This document shows, piece after piece, positions 36,163 through 45,161 of a stretch of DNA of 64,000 bases. Made by a program: the position numbers and the translations under genes. The notes under the pieces are model-generated. The model saw only the letters and a program-made list of their open reading frames with translations, did not search any database and was not told where the DNA came from. Source of the stretch: Methylobacterium adhaesivum (lineage in GTDB: Bacteria; Pseudomonadota; Alphaproteobacteria; Rhizobiales; Beijerinckiaceae); the NCBI RefSeq assembly GCF_022179065.1, contig NZ_BPQD01000002.1, forward strand, positions 124,001 through 188,000, in the 5' to 3' direction. The stretch's first letter is position 1, and each line of letters begins with the position of its first letter.

Positions 36163-37752
36163 TTACTCGGCGGCGACGCGGTGCGCCTGGCTGCCGTCCG
36201 TGTAGGTCTCGGCCTGCAGGCGCTTGCCCGGAGCCGCGCGACCCGGCAGCGGCGGCAGGGCCTTGGCCTTCTCCAGATCGATGCCGGCACCCTCGGCGAC
36301 GCGACGACCGTAATCCTCGTCGGCGTGCCAGAAGTGCCAGACCATCCGCAGCTGGATCGCCTCGGGGCACTGCTTCATGTCGCCGACGAGGTTGGCGATG
36401 AGGTCGTCGCGCTCCCAGTCCTGGAACGAGCGGTAGCGCACGCCGGCCTGGGTGTAGTCGTCTTCGGTGCGTGAGGTCTGGTAGCGGCCGAGCTTGCCTT
36501 CCACCGGCTGATGGTACTCACGGGCGGGCTTGGGGGCCTCGCGCAGGCCCTCGGCCAGGGTCGAGGGCTCGTAGTTGATGTGACGGTTCGGGCCGGTGCC
36601 GTCGACGCCGTAGGTCATCTGGCCGTCGCGCTGGTTGGAATAGACCTTCACGCCGGGCTGCGGTGCGTTGATCGGCAGCTGGAGGTAGTTGGCACCGACG
36701 CGGTAGCGCTGCGTATCCGAGTAGGACAGCGTCCGCCCCTGGAGCATCTTGTCGTCCGAGAAGTCGATGCCATCCACGAGCACGCCCGTGCCGAAGGCCG
36801 ACTGCTCGACTTCCGCGAAGAAGTTGTCCGGCACCCGGTCGAGGACCATGCGGCCCACGGGCAGGAGCGGGAAGTCTTCGACGGGCCACAGCTTGGTGTC
36901 GTCGAGGGGATCGAACGACAGGTGGTCGTTCGGGCCATCCGGCATGATCTGCACGCAGAATTCCCACTCGGGGAAATTGCCGGCTTTGATGTTGTCGTAG
37001 AGGTCGCGGGTCGCGTGGCCGACATCCTTGGCCTGGATCTCCGACGCCTGGGCCGAGGTCAGGTTGCGGACGCCCTGCTTGGGCTCCCAGTGGAACTTGC
37101 ACAGGACCGCTTCGCCCTGGTCGTTGACAAGCTTGTAGGTGTTGACGCCGGAGCCTTCCATCTCGCGATAGTTGGCCGGGATGCCCCACGGCGACTTCAG
37201 GTGCGTGACCATGTGGATCGCTTCGGGGTGCTGGGCCACGAAGTCGAAGAAGCGCCATGCCTCCTGGCGGTTCGTCACCGGGTCCGGCTTGAACGCGTGG
37301 ATCATGTCGGGGAACTTGATCGCGTCGCGGATGAAGAAAACCTTGAGGTTGTTGCCCACGAGGTCCCAGTTGCCATCGACGGTCTTGAACTTCACCGCGA
37401 AGCCGCGCGGATCGCGCTCGGTCTCGGGGCTCTCCTTGGCGCCGGCCACGGTGGAGAAGCGCACGAACATCGGCGTCTTCACGCCGGTCTCGTTGAGCAC
37501 GCGGGCGCGGGTGTACTTCGAAGCCGGCTCGTTGCCGATCTTCCCATAGGCCTCGAAATAGCCGTGCGCGCCGGCGCCGCGGGCATGGACCACGCGCTCG
37601 GGAATCCGCTCACGGTCGAAATGCGTGATCTTTTCGATGAACTGGTAGTTCTCGAGGGTGGCCGGGCCACGCTCGCCCACCGTGCGGGTGCTCTGGTTGT
37701 CGCGGACCGGATGGCCCTGGCGAGTGGTGAGAATCGGACGTTGATCGCTCAT
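36163..37752 (-). CDS. katA: Monofunctional haem catalase
   Basis: Breaks down hydrogen peroxide. It has 529 residues, a small-subunit catalase. The active-site His is in [20 protein letters not shown] near residue 47, the conserved Asn in [17 protein letters not shown] and [14 protein letters not shown] (near 130), and the haem-ligand Tyr lies in [14 protein letters not shown] near 340. ATG 37752 ([16 protein letters not shown]) follows AGGAGCGCC; the open frame continues upstream through the promoter and is ignored. Divergent from oxyR, so peroxide induction by OxyR is expected. In M. extorquens AM1 katA precedes ccr; here they are 15 kb apart. Confidence 0.96.
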   Translation of the reverse strand: MSDQRPILTTRQGHPVRDNQSTRTVGERGPATLENYQFIEKITHFDRERIPERVVHARGAGAHGYFEAYGKIGNEPASKYTRARVLNETGVKTPMFVRFSTVAGAKESPETERDPRGFAVKFKTVDGNWDLVGNNLKVFFIRDAIKFPDMIHAFKPDPVTNRQEAWRFFDFVAQHPEAIHMVTHLKSPWGIPANYREMEGSGVNTYKLVNDQGEAVLCKFHWEPKQGVRNLTSAQASEIQAKDVGHATRDLYDNIKAGNFPEWEFCVQIMPDGPNDHLSFDPLDDTKLWPVEDFPLLPVGRMVLDRVPDNFFAEVEQSAFGTGVLVDGIDFSDDKMLQGRTLSYSDTQRYRVGANYLQLPINAPQPGVKVYSNQRDGQMTYGVDGTGPNRHINYEPSTLAEGLREAPKPAREYHQPVEGKLGRYQTSRTEDDYTQAGVRYRSFQDWERDDLIANLVGDMKQCPEAIQLRMVWHFWHADEDYGRRVAEGAGIDLEKAKALPPLPGRAAPGKRLQAETYTDGSQAHRVAAE

Positions 37753-37897
37753 GGGCGCTCCTTGAAGAAAGGCGGTCAGGCCGAAGAGGCGGCGCGCGCA
37801 CATCAGCCCGCGCAACGCATCGACCCTGGAATGGTTCTGAGACAGGCTTATGAACTGCCCGCGATCGTTTGGCCAATGCATCGTGGCAAAGGTTCTG

Positions 37898-37912
37898 ATA
37901 GATACAGCCTAT
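37898..37912. promoter_or_regulatory. OxyR-type half-operator overlapping the oxyR start codon
   Basis: ATAG-N7-CTAT matches one full dyad of the OxyR recognition element; the last two bases of CTAT are the first two of the oxyR ATG (37911). The same region reads as an extended -10 (TG-A-TAGATA, 37896-37904), which would put the transcript start at or next to the ATG. No ribosome binding site is visible. A second dyad 22 bp upstream is only weakly recognisable. The 158-bp divergent gap also serves katA. Confidence 0.6.
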
Positions 37913-38885
37913 GAACGTTTCCGGCCTATCCCTGCGCGACCTCGAATATGTCGTCGCCGTCGCGGAGGAGATGCATTTCGGCCGGGCGGCCGAGCGCTGC
38001 AACGTGAGCCAGCCTACCCTCAGCGTGCAGGTGCGCAAGCTCGAGGAGGCGTTGGGGATCGTCCTGTTCGAGCGGAGCAACCGACGGGTGATGCTCACAC
38101 CCGCCGGGCAGGGCATCGTGCGGCAGGCCCGCACGGTGCTGGCCGAGGCGCAGCGCCTCCTCGTGCTCGCGAGCGAGGGGCGCGGGGCCCCGCTCACCGG
38201 CCGCCTCGTCCTCGCGGCGATCCAGACCCTCGGGCCGTATCTGTTTCCCCTGATCCTGCGCAGCCTGCGCCAAGAATTCCCGCTCCTCGCCCTGGCGCTC
38301 AGCGAAGCGCGCACGGCCGAAATCCTGGACGGATTGCGCGACGGGCGCATCGACGCCGCCCTGCTCTCGCTCCCGATTTCCTCGTCCGGGCTGGCGGTCT
38401 CGCCGCTGTTCATCGAGCCGTTCCACCTCGCCTGCCCGGCCGACCACGCCCTGGCGCGGGGCGGGGCGCTGCGGGCCCGCGACATCGCAGGCCCGGATCT
38501 CCTCCTCCTCGACGAGGGCAATTGCCTGCGCGACCAGACCGTGGCGGCCTGCGGCGCCGGGAGTGCCGCCGGTCGCCATGCCACCAGCCTGGAGACCCTG
38601 CGTTCCATGGTGGCGGCGGGCGCCGGCTACACCCTCCTGCCGGCGCTCGCCGTGCCGGCCGCCCCAGATCCCAGCGGGCTGACCGTGACGCGGGGGTTCG
38701 ATGTCGATGGGCCCGGCCGCACCGTGGCCCTGGCCTGGCGCGCCAGCGACCCGCGCGGGGCCGGCCTGTCGCATCTGGCCGCCTTCTTCCGCGCCCACGC
38801 GCCGGCCGGCACCACGGCCTGCCGTGCCGACGACGCCCCGGGTACCATGCGAGGCCGCCGTGACAGCGTCGCCGATCCGGTGTAG
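37911..38885 (+). CDS. oxyR: Peroxide-sensing LysR-type regulator OxyR
   Basis: Thiol-switch transcription regulator of the peroxide response. It has 324 residues. The winged helix-turn-helix is at the N-terminus (LRDLEYVVAVAEEMHFGRAAERCNVSQPTLS). The sensing pair is Cys205 and Cys214 in EGNCLRDQTVAAC, with the same nine-residue separation as the E. coli redox pair, followed by ATSLETLRSMVAAGAGYTLLPALAVP. The C-terminal 25 residues are non-conserved. Start ATG 37911; no later ATG, GTG or TTG precedes the conserved region, so the leaderless-looking start stands. Divergent from its expected target katA. Confidence 0.94.
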   Translation: MNVSGLSLRDLEYVVAVAEEMHFGRAAERCNVSQPTLSVQVRKLEEALGIVLFERSNRRVMLTPAGQGIVRQARTVLAEAQRLLVLASEGRGAPLTGRLVLAAIQTLGPYLFPLILRSLRQEFPLLALALSEARTAEILDGLRDGRIDAALLSLPISSSGLAVSPLFIEPFHLACPADHALARGGALRARDIAGPDLLLLDEGNCLRDQTVAACGAGSAAGRHATSLETLRSMVAAGAGYTLLPALAVPAAPDPSGLTVTRGFDVDGPGRTVALAWRASDPRGAGLSHLAAFFRAHAPAGTTACRADDAPGTMRGRRDSVADPV

Positions 38886-38926
38886 CGCGCAGGCCTCGTA
38901 CTCTCCGCGCTTCCCGGCTCTGCCAC

Positions 38927-39973
38927 TTGCCCCATCTACGGTCCCTCGGCCTCTGGGCGGCCCTCGTCGCGGCCTCGGGCACCCTCGCCTACGGCCTCAG
39001 CCTCGGGCATTTCCCGGCGGCCCTCCTGCTCGGACCGATGCTCGCCGCCATCGCGTTCGGTGTCGGCGGTGCCGGCCTCGCCGTGCCGAGATCCGGATTC
39101 ATGGCCGCCCAGGCGATGATCGGCTGCCTCGTGGCGAAGGCCGTGACGGCCGAAATCGTCAGCACCATCACGGAGGACGGCTGGCTCATCCTTGCCGTCG
39201 TCCTCGTCACCGTGCTCGCCGGCTCCGTGGTCGGCTGGGCCTTGACCCGCCTGCGCATCCTGCCCGGTACCACCGCCGCCTGGGGGTCTTCGCCCGGCGG
39301 GGCCGCCGCCATGGTGGCGATGTCGGAGGAGTACGGGGCCGATCCGCGCCTCGTGGCCTTCATGCAATATGTCCGCGTCGTCGCCGTGGTGCTGTCCGCC
39401 TCCGTGGTGGCACGCCTTCTCACCGACGTGTCGGCGCCGCCCGCCCCCGCACCGGACTCCGCTCCTCCCCTCGCGGTGGCGGCGACCCTCGCCGTCGCGG
39501 CGGCGGGCTTCGGCATCGCCCATCTCCTGCGGCTGCCGGCCGCCGCCCTCATCGGCCCGATGCTTCTCGGCGCCCTGCTGCATGCCCTGGGCCTCGTCAG
39601 CATGGCCCTGCCGATGCCGCTCCTCGACCTCGCCTACGCGATCATCGGCTGGTATGTCGGCCTGCGCTTTCGCCGGGAGACCCTGCGGGAGACGGTGGTG
39701 GCCCTGCCGGGCATCGTGGTCGCGACGGTGGCGGTCATCGCCCTCTGCGCCGTCTGGGCCTTCGGCCTCACCCACCTCCTACCCATCGATTTCCTTACGG
39801 CCTACCTCGCCACGAGTCCCGGCGGCCTCGATTCCGTGGCGATCATCGCGGTGGGCTCGAAGGCGGACGTCTCGTTCGTCCTGGCGGTACAGACCCTGCG
39901 GCTGTTTGTTGTGCTGCTCACCGGCCCGCTCCTGGCCAAATGGATCACCCGCGCGGCCCCGGCGCGGAACTGA
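38927..39973 (+). CDS. AbrB-family membrane protein (putative transporter)
   Basis: A 348-residue protein with about nine to ten membrane segments, of the family formerly mislabelled ammonia monooxygenase. Two repeated halves are visible: ALLLGPMLAAIAFG near residue 32 and ALIGPMLLGALLHALG near 205, plus PGTTAAWGSSPGGAAAMVAMSEEYGADPRLVAFMQYVRV near 123 and its counterpart ATSPGGLDSVAIIAVGSKADVSFVLAVQTLRL near 300. Start TTG 38927. The family function is unproven; it is not the AbrB transcription factor. dgkA begins 3 bp after its stop. Confidence 0.82.
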   Translation: MPHLRSLGLWAALVAASGTLAYGLSLGHFPAALLLGPMLAAIAFGVGGAGLAVPRSGFMAAQAMIGCLVAKAVTAEIVSTITEDGWLILAVVLVTVLAGSVVGWALTRLRILPGTTAAWGSSPGGAAAMVAMSEEYGADPRLVAFMQYVRVVAVVLSASVVARLLTDVSAPPAPAPDSAPPLAVAATLAVAAAGFGIAHLLRLPAAALIGPMLLGALLHALGLVSMALPMPLLDLAYAIIGWYVGLRFRRETLRETVVALPGIVVATVAVIALCAVWAFGLTHLLPIDFLTAYLATSPGGLDSVAIIAVGSKADVSFVLAVQTLRLFVVLLTGPLLAKWITRAAPARN

Positions 39974-39975
39974 CC

Positions 39976-40323
39976 GTGCGCGCCCTCTACCTCGCCTTCC
40001 TCAATTCCTGGCGCGGCCTCGTGCACGGCGCGCGCACCGAACGCGCCGTTCGCCTCGAACTGGTTCTCCTCATCCTCGGCCTGCCCCTGGGGCTGCTGCT
40101 CGGAACGTCGCTGTGGGTGCGCGTCGCCCTGCTGGCGAGCCTGCTCCTCATGCTCGCGGCCGAGTTCCTGAACACCGCCATCGAGAAATTGTGCGACCAT
40201 CTACATCCGGGCCATCATCCGAAGATCGGCATCGTCAAGGATCTGGCCTCGGCCGGGACGTTCTCGGCGCAGGGGATCGCGGCGCTCATCTGGATCACCG
40301 CCCTGATCGAGCGTATCGGCTGA
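39976..40323 (+). CDS. dgkA: Diacylglycerol kinase
   Basis: Small inner-membrane kinase that recycles diacylglycerol to phosphatidate. It has 115 residues with three predicted transmembrane helices. AFLNSWRGLVHGARTERAVRLEL near the N-terminus and AAEFLNTAIEKLCDHLHPGHHPKIGIVKDLASAG from residue 55 hold the catalytic Glu/Asn. Start GTG 39976, 3 bp after the AbrB-family gene. Undecaprenol kinase activity, as in Gram-positive relatives, is an alternative. Confidence 0.92.
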   Translation: MRALYLAFLNSWRGLVHGARTERAVRLELVLLILGLPLGLLLGTSLWVRVALLASLLLMLAAEFLNTAIEKLCDHLHPGHHPKIGIVKDLASAGTFSAQGIAALIWITALIERIG

Positions 40324-40392
40324 CGCGGACGCGGGGCGTACGCGTGGCCGTCGATTGGCCCGTCACCGCCCGCTCGGGCGGGGGGGGCCGAG

Positions 40393-40947
40393 ATGGCAAA
40401 GCAGTTCTTCACGATCGGCGATCGGCATCGGGATTTCATCGCGGCGCAGAAGATCTTTTTCACCGGGTCCTGTGCCGCGGGGGCGCGGGTCAACATCTCG
40501 CCGCGCTCCACCGAGCATCTTCATCTCCTCGGCCCGAACGCGGTCGCGTATCTCGATCTCACCGGCAGCGGCAGCGAAACGGCGGCCCACGTGAAGGCCG
40601 AGGGCGCCCTGACCCTCATGCTGTGCGCCTTCGACGGTCCGCCCTCGATTCTTCGCCTGTACGGCCAGGGCCGCATCGCATTCCGGGGGACGCCCGACTA
40701 TCGGGACTTCCTCGATCGCTTCTACGGCGGCGCGGAGCCGGCCGGGGCGCGCCAGATCGTGTTCCTCGCCGTCGACCTCGTGCAGACGAGCTGCGGCTAT
40801 GCCGTGCCGCTCTTCGACCATGTCGGCGAGCGCCCCATCCTCGATCGGTGGGCGAAAGCCAAGGGCGAGGAGGGCCTGCGCGCCTACCGGGCCGAGAAGA
40901 ACGCAGTCAGCCTCGACGGCCTGCCGACGGGGTTTCGCGAACCCTGA
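40393..40947 (+). CDS. Pyridoxamine 5'-phosphate oxidase-like flavin-binding protein
   Basis: A 184-residue split-barrel protein of the PNPOx-like superfamily, likely binding FMN or a related flavin. AKQFFTIGDRHRDFIAAQKIFFTGSCAA opens the domain; NAVAYLDLTGSGSETAAHV (near 50), LTLMLCAFDGPPSILRLYGQG and SCGYAVPLFD (near 134) are typical. It is longer than minimal family members and is often annotated as a general stress or pyridoxamine-oxidase family protein. The substrate is unknown; true pdxH activity is unlikely as the PNP-oxidase dimerisation region is absent. Confidence 0.8.
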   Translation: MAKQFFTIGDRHRDFIAAQKIFFTGSCAAGARVNISPRSTEHLHLLGPNAVAYLDLTGSGSETAAHVKAEGALTLMLCAFDGPPSILRLYGQGRIAFRGTPDYRDFLDRFYGGAEPAGARQIVFLAVDLVQTSCGYAVPLFDHVGERPILDRWAKAKGEEGLRAYRAEKNAVSLDGLPTGFREP

Positions 40948-41050
40948 TCGCAAGCCTGCGAGATTCGGCCTCCCTCGCTTCTTGTCCGGCAACGGCCTAT
41001 GTGCGGACCACTATGTCCCGCATCGCGGCATCGCCGGAGCCCGTGTCTCC

Positions 41051-42586
41051 TTGACCGACTACATCCGCAAGATTCTCACCGCCCGCGTCTACGACGTTGC
41101 CGTCGAGAGCCCCCTCGATCCGATGCCGCGCATGTCCGCGCGCCTCGGGCGGCCGATCCTGCTGAAGCGGGAGGATCTCCAGCCGGTGTTCTCGTTCAAG
41201 CTGCGCGGCGCCTACAACAAGATGTCGGGCCTGTCGGCGGAGGTCCTGGCGCGGGGTGTGGTCTGTGCCTCGGCGGGAAACCACGCCCAGGGCGTGGCGC
41301 TGGCCGCCGCGCGCCTGAATGTGCGCGCCGTCATCGTGATGCCCCGCACCACCCCGGCCATCAAGGTCGATGCCTGTCGCGCCCGCGGGGCAGAAGTGAT
41401 CCTGTTCGGCGACACCTTCGACGAGGCCCTCGGCCATGCACGGGAGCTGGAGGCGCGCGAGGGCCTGACCTTTCTCCACCCGTTCGACGACCCCGACGTC
41501 ATCGCGGGCCAGGGCACCATCGGCATGGAGATCCTGACCCAGCATTCGGGACCCATCGAGGCGATCTTCGTGCCCATCGGGGGCGGCGGCTTGGCCGCCG
41601 GGATCGCGACCTTCGTGAAATACCTGCGACCCGAGACCAAGGTGATCGGCGTCGAGCCGGACGACGCCGCCTGCATGGCGGCGGCCCTGGCGGCGGACGA
41701 ACGCGTCACCCTCGCCACCGTCGGCCTGTTCGCCGACGGCGTCGCCGTGCGTCAGGCCGGCGAGGAGACCTTCCGGCTCTGCCGCGAGCACCTCGACGGC
41801 GTCATCACCGTGGACACCGACGCCATGTGCGCGGCGGTCAAGGATATCTTCGACGACACCCGCGCCATCTCGGAGCCCTCCGGTGCCCTGGCGCTTGCCG
41901 GCGCCAAGGCCTACGCGGCCAGGGAAGGCGGGGGCACCGGCACCCTGGTGGCGATCTCCAGCGGCGCCAACCTGAACTTCGACCGCCTGCGCCACATCGC
42001 CGAGCGCGCCGAGATCGGCGAGGAGCGCGAGGTTCTCCTCGCGGTAACCATCCCCGAGCGGCCGGGCGCCTACCGCGCCTTCATCCGGACGCTCGGTCCC
42101 CGCGCCATCACCGAGTTCAATTACCGGGCGGCGGGCGGCGCGGATGCGCAGATCTTCGTGGGCATCAACCTGCCCGGTGGCGCGGCGAGCAAACGGGCGC
42201 TCATCGCCGAACTCGCCGCGGCGGGCTACCGCGCCCTCGACATGAGCGACAATGAGATGGCCAAGGTCCATATCCGCTACATGGTCGGCGGCCGGGCGAC
42301 GGGGCTCGCCGACGAGCGCCTCTACCGCTTCCAGTTCCCGGAACGGCCGGGCGCCCTGATGAAGTTCCTCGACGGCCTCGGCGAGGGCTTCGACATCACC
42401 CTGTTCCATTACCGCAACCACGGGGCCGATTACGGACGGGTGCTCGCCGGGATCGGCGTTCCACCGGCCGAGCGCGAGCGCTTCGACCACGCAATCGAAG
42501 CCCTGGGTTACCCGTGCTTCGACGAGACGGACAACCCCGCCTACCGCATGTTCCTCGACGATCGGTCACGCGAGGCGAGACTCTGA
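41051..42586 (+). CDS. ilvA: Threonine ammonia-lyase, biosynthetic type
   Basis: PLP enzyme that turns threonine into 2-oxobutanoate for isoleucine. It has 511 residues. The PLP Lys is in SFKLRGAYNKM near residue 52; SAGNHAQGVALAAARL follows; the phosphate loop is GGGGLAAGIATF near 178. Residues about 325-500 hold two ACT-like regulatory domains (LLAVTIPERPGAYRAF; FQFPERPGALMKFLDGL), as in feedback-inhibited IlvA. Start TTG 41051 (LTDYIRKIL) with a GGAG 11 bases upstream; an earlier in-frame TTG near 40979 is possible. Confidence 0.93.
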   Translation: MTDYIRKILTARVYDVAVESPLDPMPRMSARLGRPILLKREDLQPVFSFKLRGAYNKMSGLSAEVLARGVVCASAGNHAQGVALAAARLNVRAVIVMPRTTPAIKVDACRARGAEVILFGDTFDEALGHARELEAREGLTFLHPFDDPDVIAGQGTIGMEILTQHSGPIEAIFVPIGGGGLAAGIATFVKYLRPETKVIGVEPDDAACMAAALAADERVTLATVGLFADGVAVRQAGEETFRLCREHLDGVITVDTDAMCAAVKDIFDDTRAISEPSGALALAGAKAYAAREGGGTGTLVAISSGANLNFDRLRHIAERAEIGEEREVLLAVTIPERPGAYRAFIRTLGPRAITEFNYRAAGGADAQIFVGINLPGGAASKRALIAELAAAGYRALDMSDNEMAKVHIRYMVGGRATGLADERLYRFQFPERPGALMKFLDGLGEGFDITLFHYRNHGADYGRVLAGIGVPPAERERFDHAIEALGYPCFDETDNPAYRMFLDDRSREARL

Positions 42587-42891
42587 GCGTTTCGCCTTCG
42601 GGGTTCGGCTCGAGCGATCTCCGCCCCTATCGGTGGATCGCCATCGCGACGCAATCGGCCCGTCTTGAGAAGCGACGGGCCGGCCCGCATCCCGGACGAA
42701 CATCGCACTCCATCGACACCACCTTGGGTTGATCAAGGTTATACACAGAACTTTCCGATAAACCTGAACTGACCACAAGATTTGCGTAAATCGAGCCGAT
42801 CCGACCTGGGATATGTGCCCCGACCGCGCGCGATAAGTATTTCTTATAAACTGCCAAGCATGTTCGCCGGACCCTCCAGCGGTGTGCCTTC
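42587..42891. other. Intergenic region between ilvA and the chemoreceptor gene
   Basis: 305 bp with no credible gene. A perfect 8-bp stem GGCCCGTC / GACGGGCC (42657-42681, 9-nt loop, no T-run) may end the ilvA transcript. From 42719 to 42860 the sequence is much more AT-rich than the window and is the likely promoter of the chemoreceptor. It holds an inverted repeat ACCTTG-N7-CAAGGT (42721-42739), a single DnaA-box-like TTATACACA (42739-42747) and ATAAG-TATTT-CTTAT (42832-42846). Confidence 0.55.
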
Positions 42892-45042
42892 ATGTTCGCG
42901 TTCTCCAGCCTCAAAGTTCGTCTCCCGGCCATCACGATCGGGCTGGCGCTTGTCAGTGCCACCGCTCTCGGCGGGTTGAGCTGGTCCTTTGCCAAGTCCG
43001 GTCTCGTTGAGGCGGCCCAGGACCGGCTGCAACTCGCGGTGACGGGACGCAAGATCGGCATCGAACTCGTCGCCGAGCGGGCCGTCGGCGATCTCGTGAC
43101 GACGGCTGCCAACCCACAGGTCGCCGGAAACTTCGGAGATCTCGTCGAGGCCCTCGACCCGGCCAAGGCCGATTTCGCCGCCATCGTCCAGGCCTACACG
43201 GCGGCGGCCAAGCCGGAGGATCGTCTGACGGCGGAGGCGGCCGGCACCATGTACGGTCGTCGCCACACCAAGGTGCAGGAGGTCGGGCGCAAGGTCATCG
43301 AGCGGCCAGGTTACGCCGACCTCATGTTCGTCTCCGAGGACGGGCGCATCGTCTATACCACCACGAAGGGCACGGACTTCTCACACGCCCTGTCCGAGCC
43401 CGACTTCGCCGGGACGGGGCTCGCCCGTCTGGTGGAGCGCCTGAAGGCGGCGGATGCGGATGCGACCCTGTACGAGGACTTCTCCGCCTATCCGGCCGGA
43501 ACGGAGCCGTCGGCGTTCTTCGGTCGCGCGATCACGCGGCGGGCCAACGTCGCCATGGGCACCGGTCAGGCCGCCTCCCGCGTCGGCTTCGTGGTGATGC
43601 GCGTGACGCCGCTCCTCTTCGACCGGACCCTGACCGATCGCGGCGGCCTCGGCGACACCGGGCAGTTAGTGGCCGTGGGCGCTGATGGGCGCCTGCGCAG
43701 CGATCCGCCCCTGCTGAACACGGTGAAGGCCGGAGCAGAGGCAACGGAGATCGGCCTCACCCCGGCTCTCCTCAGCGATCGCAAGCCCTTTACCTACGCC
43801 GGTGTCACCGGAAGCCGCATGGCGGCCACCGACAAGGTCTCGCTCATGGGCGCATCCTGGACCCTCGTGGCAGCGCAGTCCGAGGACGAGATCTTGCGTG
43901 GGGTGAGCACCCTGACCCGCGCCCTTACTCTCGTGTCCTTCGGTATTCTCATCGCCACGTCGATCTTCGGCCTCCTGTTCGCCCGGGGCATCGTCCGTCC
44001 CCTCACGGCCCTCACCCGCGCCCTCGACGCTCTCGCCCGTCGCGAACCGCTCACCGAAGTCCCGGGCGCCAAGCGCACCGACGAGATCGGCGAGATCGCG
44101 CGGGCCGTCGTGACCATCCGCGACATCTCCCTCGAAGACGCGGCGCGGCAGCTCCAGACGACGGAAGCGGCGCGGATGCGCGAGGAGACCGACCGGCGCG
44201 CCCTGCTGGCGAACCTCGCCGACGGCTTCGAGCGCTCCGTGGGCCGCATCGTCGACACGGTCTCGCAGGCCGCCTCCGGCCTCAACACCGCCTCAGATCG
44301 GATGATCACCGCCGTGGCCGGAACCGCCCAACGCTCCGGGTTCGTCACCACCACGGCCCACGAGACGTCCGAGAACGTCAATGCCGTCGCGGCGGCGGCC
44401 GAGGAGCTCGGTGCAACGGTGGGCGAGATCGGCCGTCAGGTCGAGCAAGCCGCCGACGTGTCCCGCACCGCCGTCGAGGAAGCGGATCGGACCGGCGAGA
44501 CCATGCGCCGCCTCTCCGCGGCCGCCGCGCGCATCGGCGATGTCGTCGGGATGGTGTCGCAGATCGCCGGACAGACGAATCTGCTGGCGCTGAACGCCAC
44601 CATCGAGGCGGCACGGGCCGGGGAGGCCGGTCGCGGCTTCGCCGTCGTCGCCGCCGAGGTGAAGAGTCTCGCCGAGCAGACGACCCGCGCGACAGCCGAG
44701 ATCGGTCAGCAGGTGGAGGCGATCCAGGCTGCGACCAGCGACGCCGCCGGTGCGATCCAGGGCATCGCCACCCGTATCCAGAACATGAGCCAGGTCACCG
44801 GCAGCATCGCGGCGGCCGTCGAGGAGCAGGGCGTGACCACCCAGGAGATCGTTCGCAACATGGGCCAGGCCTCGTCCGGGACGGTGGCGATGACACAGGA
44901 TATCGCCGCGGTGGCCGAGGCGGCGGAAGAGGCCGGCGTGTCCGCCGGGCAGGTTCAGCAGGCGGCCGCCGATCTGGCGCGCCAGTCCGAAACCCTGCGG
45001 GCCGAGGTGGACCAGTTCCTCGCGACCGTCCGCGCCGCGTAA
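42892..45042 (+). CDS. Methyl-accepting chemotaxis protein
   Basis: Transmembrane chemoreceptor signalling to CheA. It has 716 residues: TM1 at about 9-31 ([23 protein letters not shown]), a periplasmic Cache-like sensor (to about 340; [14 protein letters not shown] is typical), TM2 at about 345-367 ([21 protein letters not shown]), a HAMP domain ([24 protein letters not shown]), and a cytoplasmic coiled coil whose hairpin tip is [38 protein letters not shown] near 563. No CheR-tethering pentapeptide is seen at the C-terminus. No che genes are nearby; ligand unknown. Confidence 0.94.
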   Translation: MFAFSSLKVRLPAITIGLALVSATALGGLSWSFAKSGLVEAAQDRLQLAVTGRKIGIELVAERAVGDLVTTAANPQVAGNFGDLVEALDPAKADFAAIVQAYTAAAKPEDRLTAEAAGTMYGRRHTKVQEVGRKVIERPGYADLMFVSEDGRIVYTTTKGTDFSHALSEPDFAGTGLARLVERLKAADADATLYEDFSAYPAGTEPSAFFGRAITRRANVAMGTGQAASRVGFVVMRVTPLLFDRTLTDRGGLGDTGQLVAVGADGRLRSDPPLLNTVKAGAEATEIGLTPALLSDRKPFTYAGVTGSRMAATDKVSLMGASWTLVAAQSEDEILRGVSTLTRALTLVSFGILIATSIFGLLFARGIVRPLTALTRALDALARREPLTEVPGAKRTDEIGEIARAVVTIRDISLEDAARQLQTTEAARMREETDRRALLANLADGFERSVGRIVDTVSQAASGLNTASDRMITAVAGTAQRSGFVTTTAHETSENVNAVAAAAEELGATVGEIGRQVEQAADVSRTAVEEADRTGETMRRLSAAAARIGDVVGMVSQIAGQTNLLALNATIEAARAGEAGRGFAVVAAEVKSLAEQTTRATAEIGQQVEAIQAATSDAAGAIQGIATRIQNMSQVTGSIAAAVEEQGVTTQEIVRNMGQASSGTVAMTQDIAAVAEAAEEAGVSAGQVQQAAADLARQSETLRAEVDQFLATVRAA

Positions 45043-45088
45043 ACCTCGGCGCGCAGCCGGGTTGACCGGCCACCGGCTCGCAAGCTCG

Positions 45089-45120
45089 ATCCGCCTGCTC
45101 GTCGGAGCAGGCGGATTTTT
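45089..45120 (+). terminator. Rho-independent terminator after the chemoreceptor gene
   Basis: Perfect 12-bp stem (ATCCGCCTGCTC / GAGCAGGCGGAT) with loop GTCG and a TTTTT tail, 46 bp after the stop codon. It also separates the convergent GMC oxidoreductase gene. Confidence 0.93.
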
Positions 45121-45161
45121 GCTGCGCCTGGACACCACGGGGCGCCGTGGTGGAGCCGCAC

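Noticed and set aside
38927-39973. AbrB transcription regulator or ammonia monooxygenase
   Set aside because: The product is a polytopic membrane protein with duplicated halves; neither a swapped-hairpin DNA-binding domain nor oxygenase motifs are present.
42719-42860. AT-rich stretch with the DnaA-box-like TTATACACA as a replication origin
   Set aside because: Only one box, no cluster of boxes, and none of the usual alphaproteobacterial oriC neighbours (hemE, dnaA, parAB). A promoter region is the simpler view.
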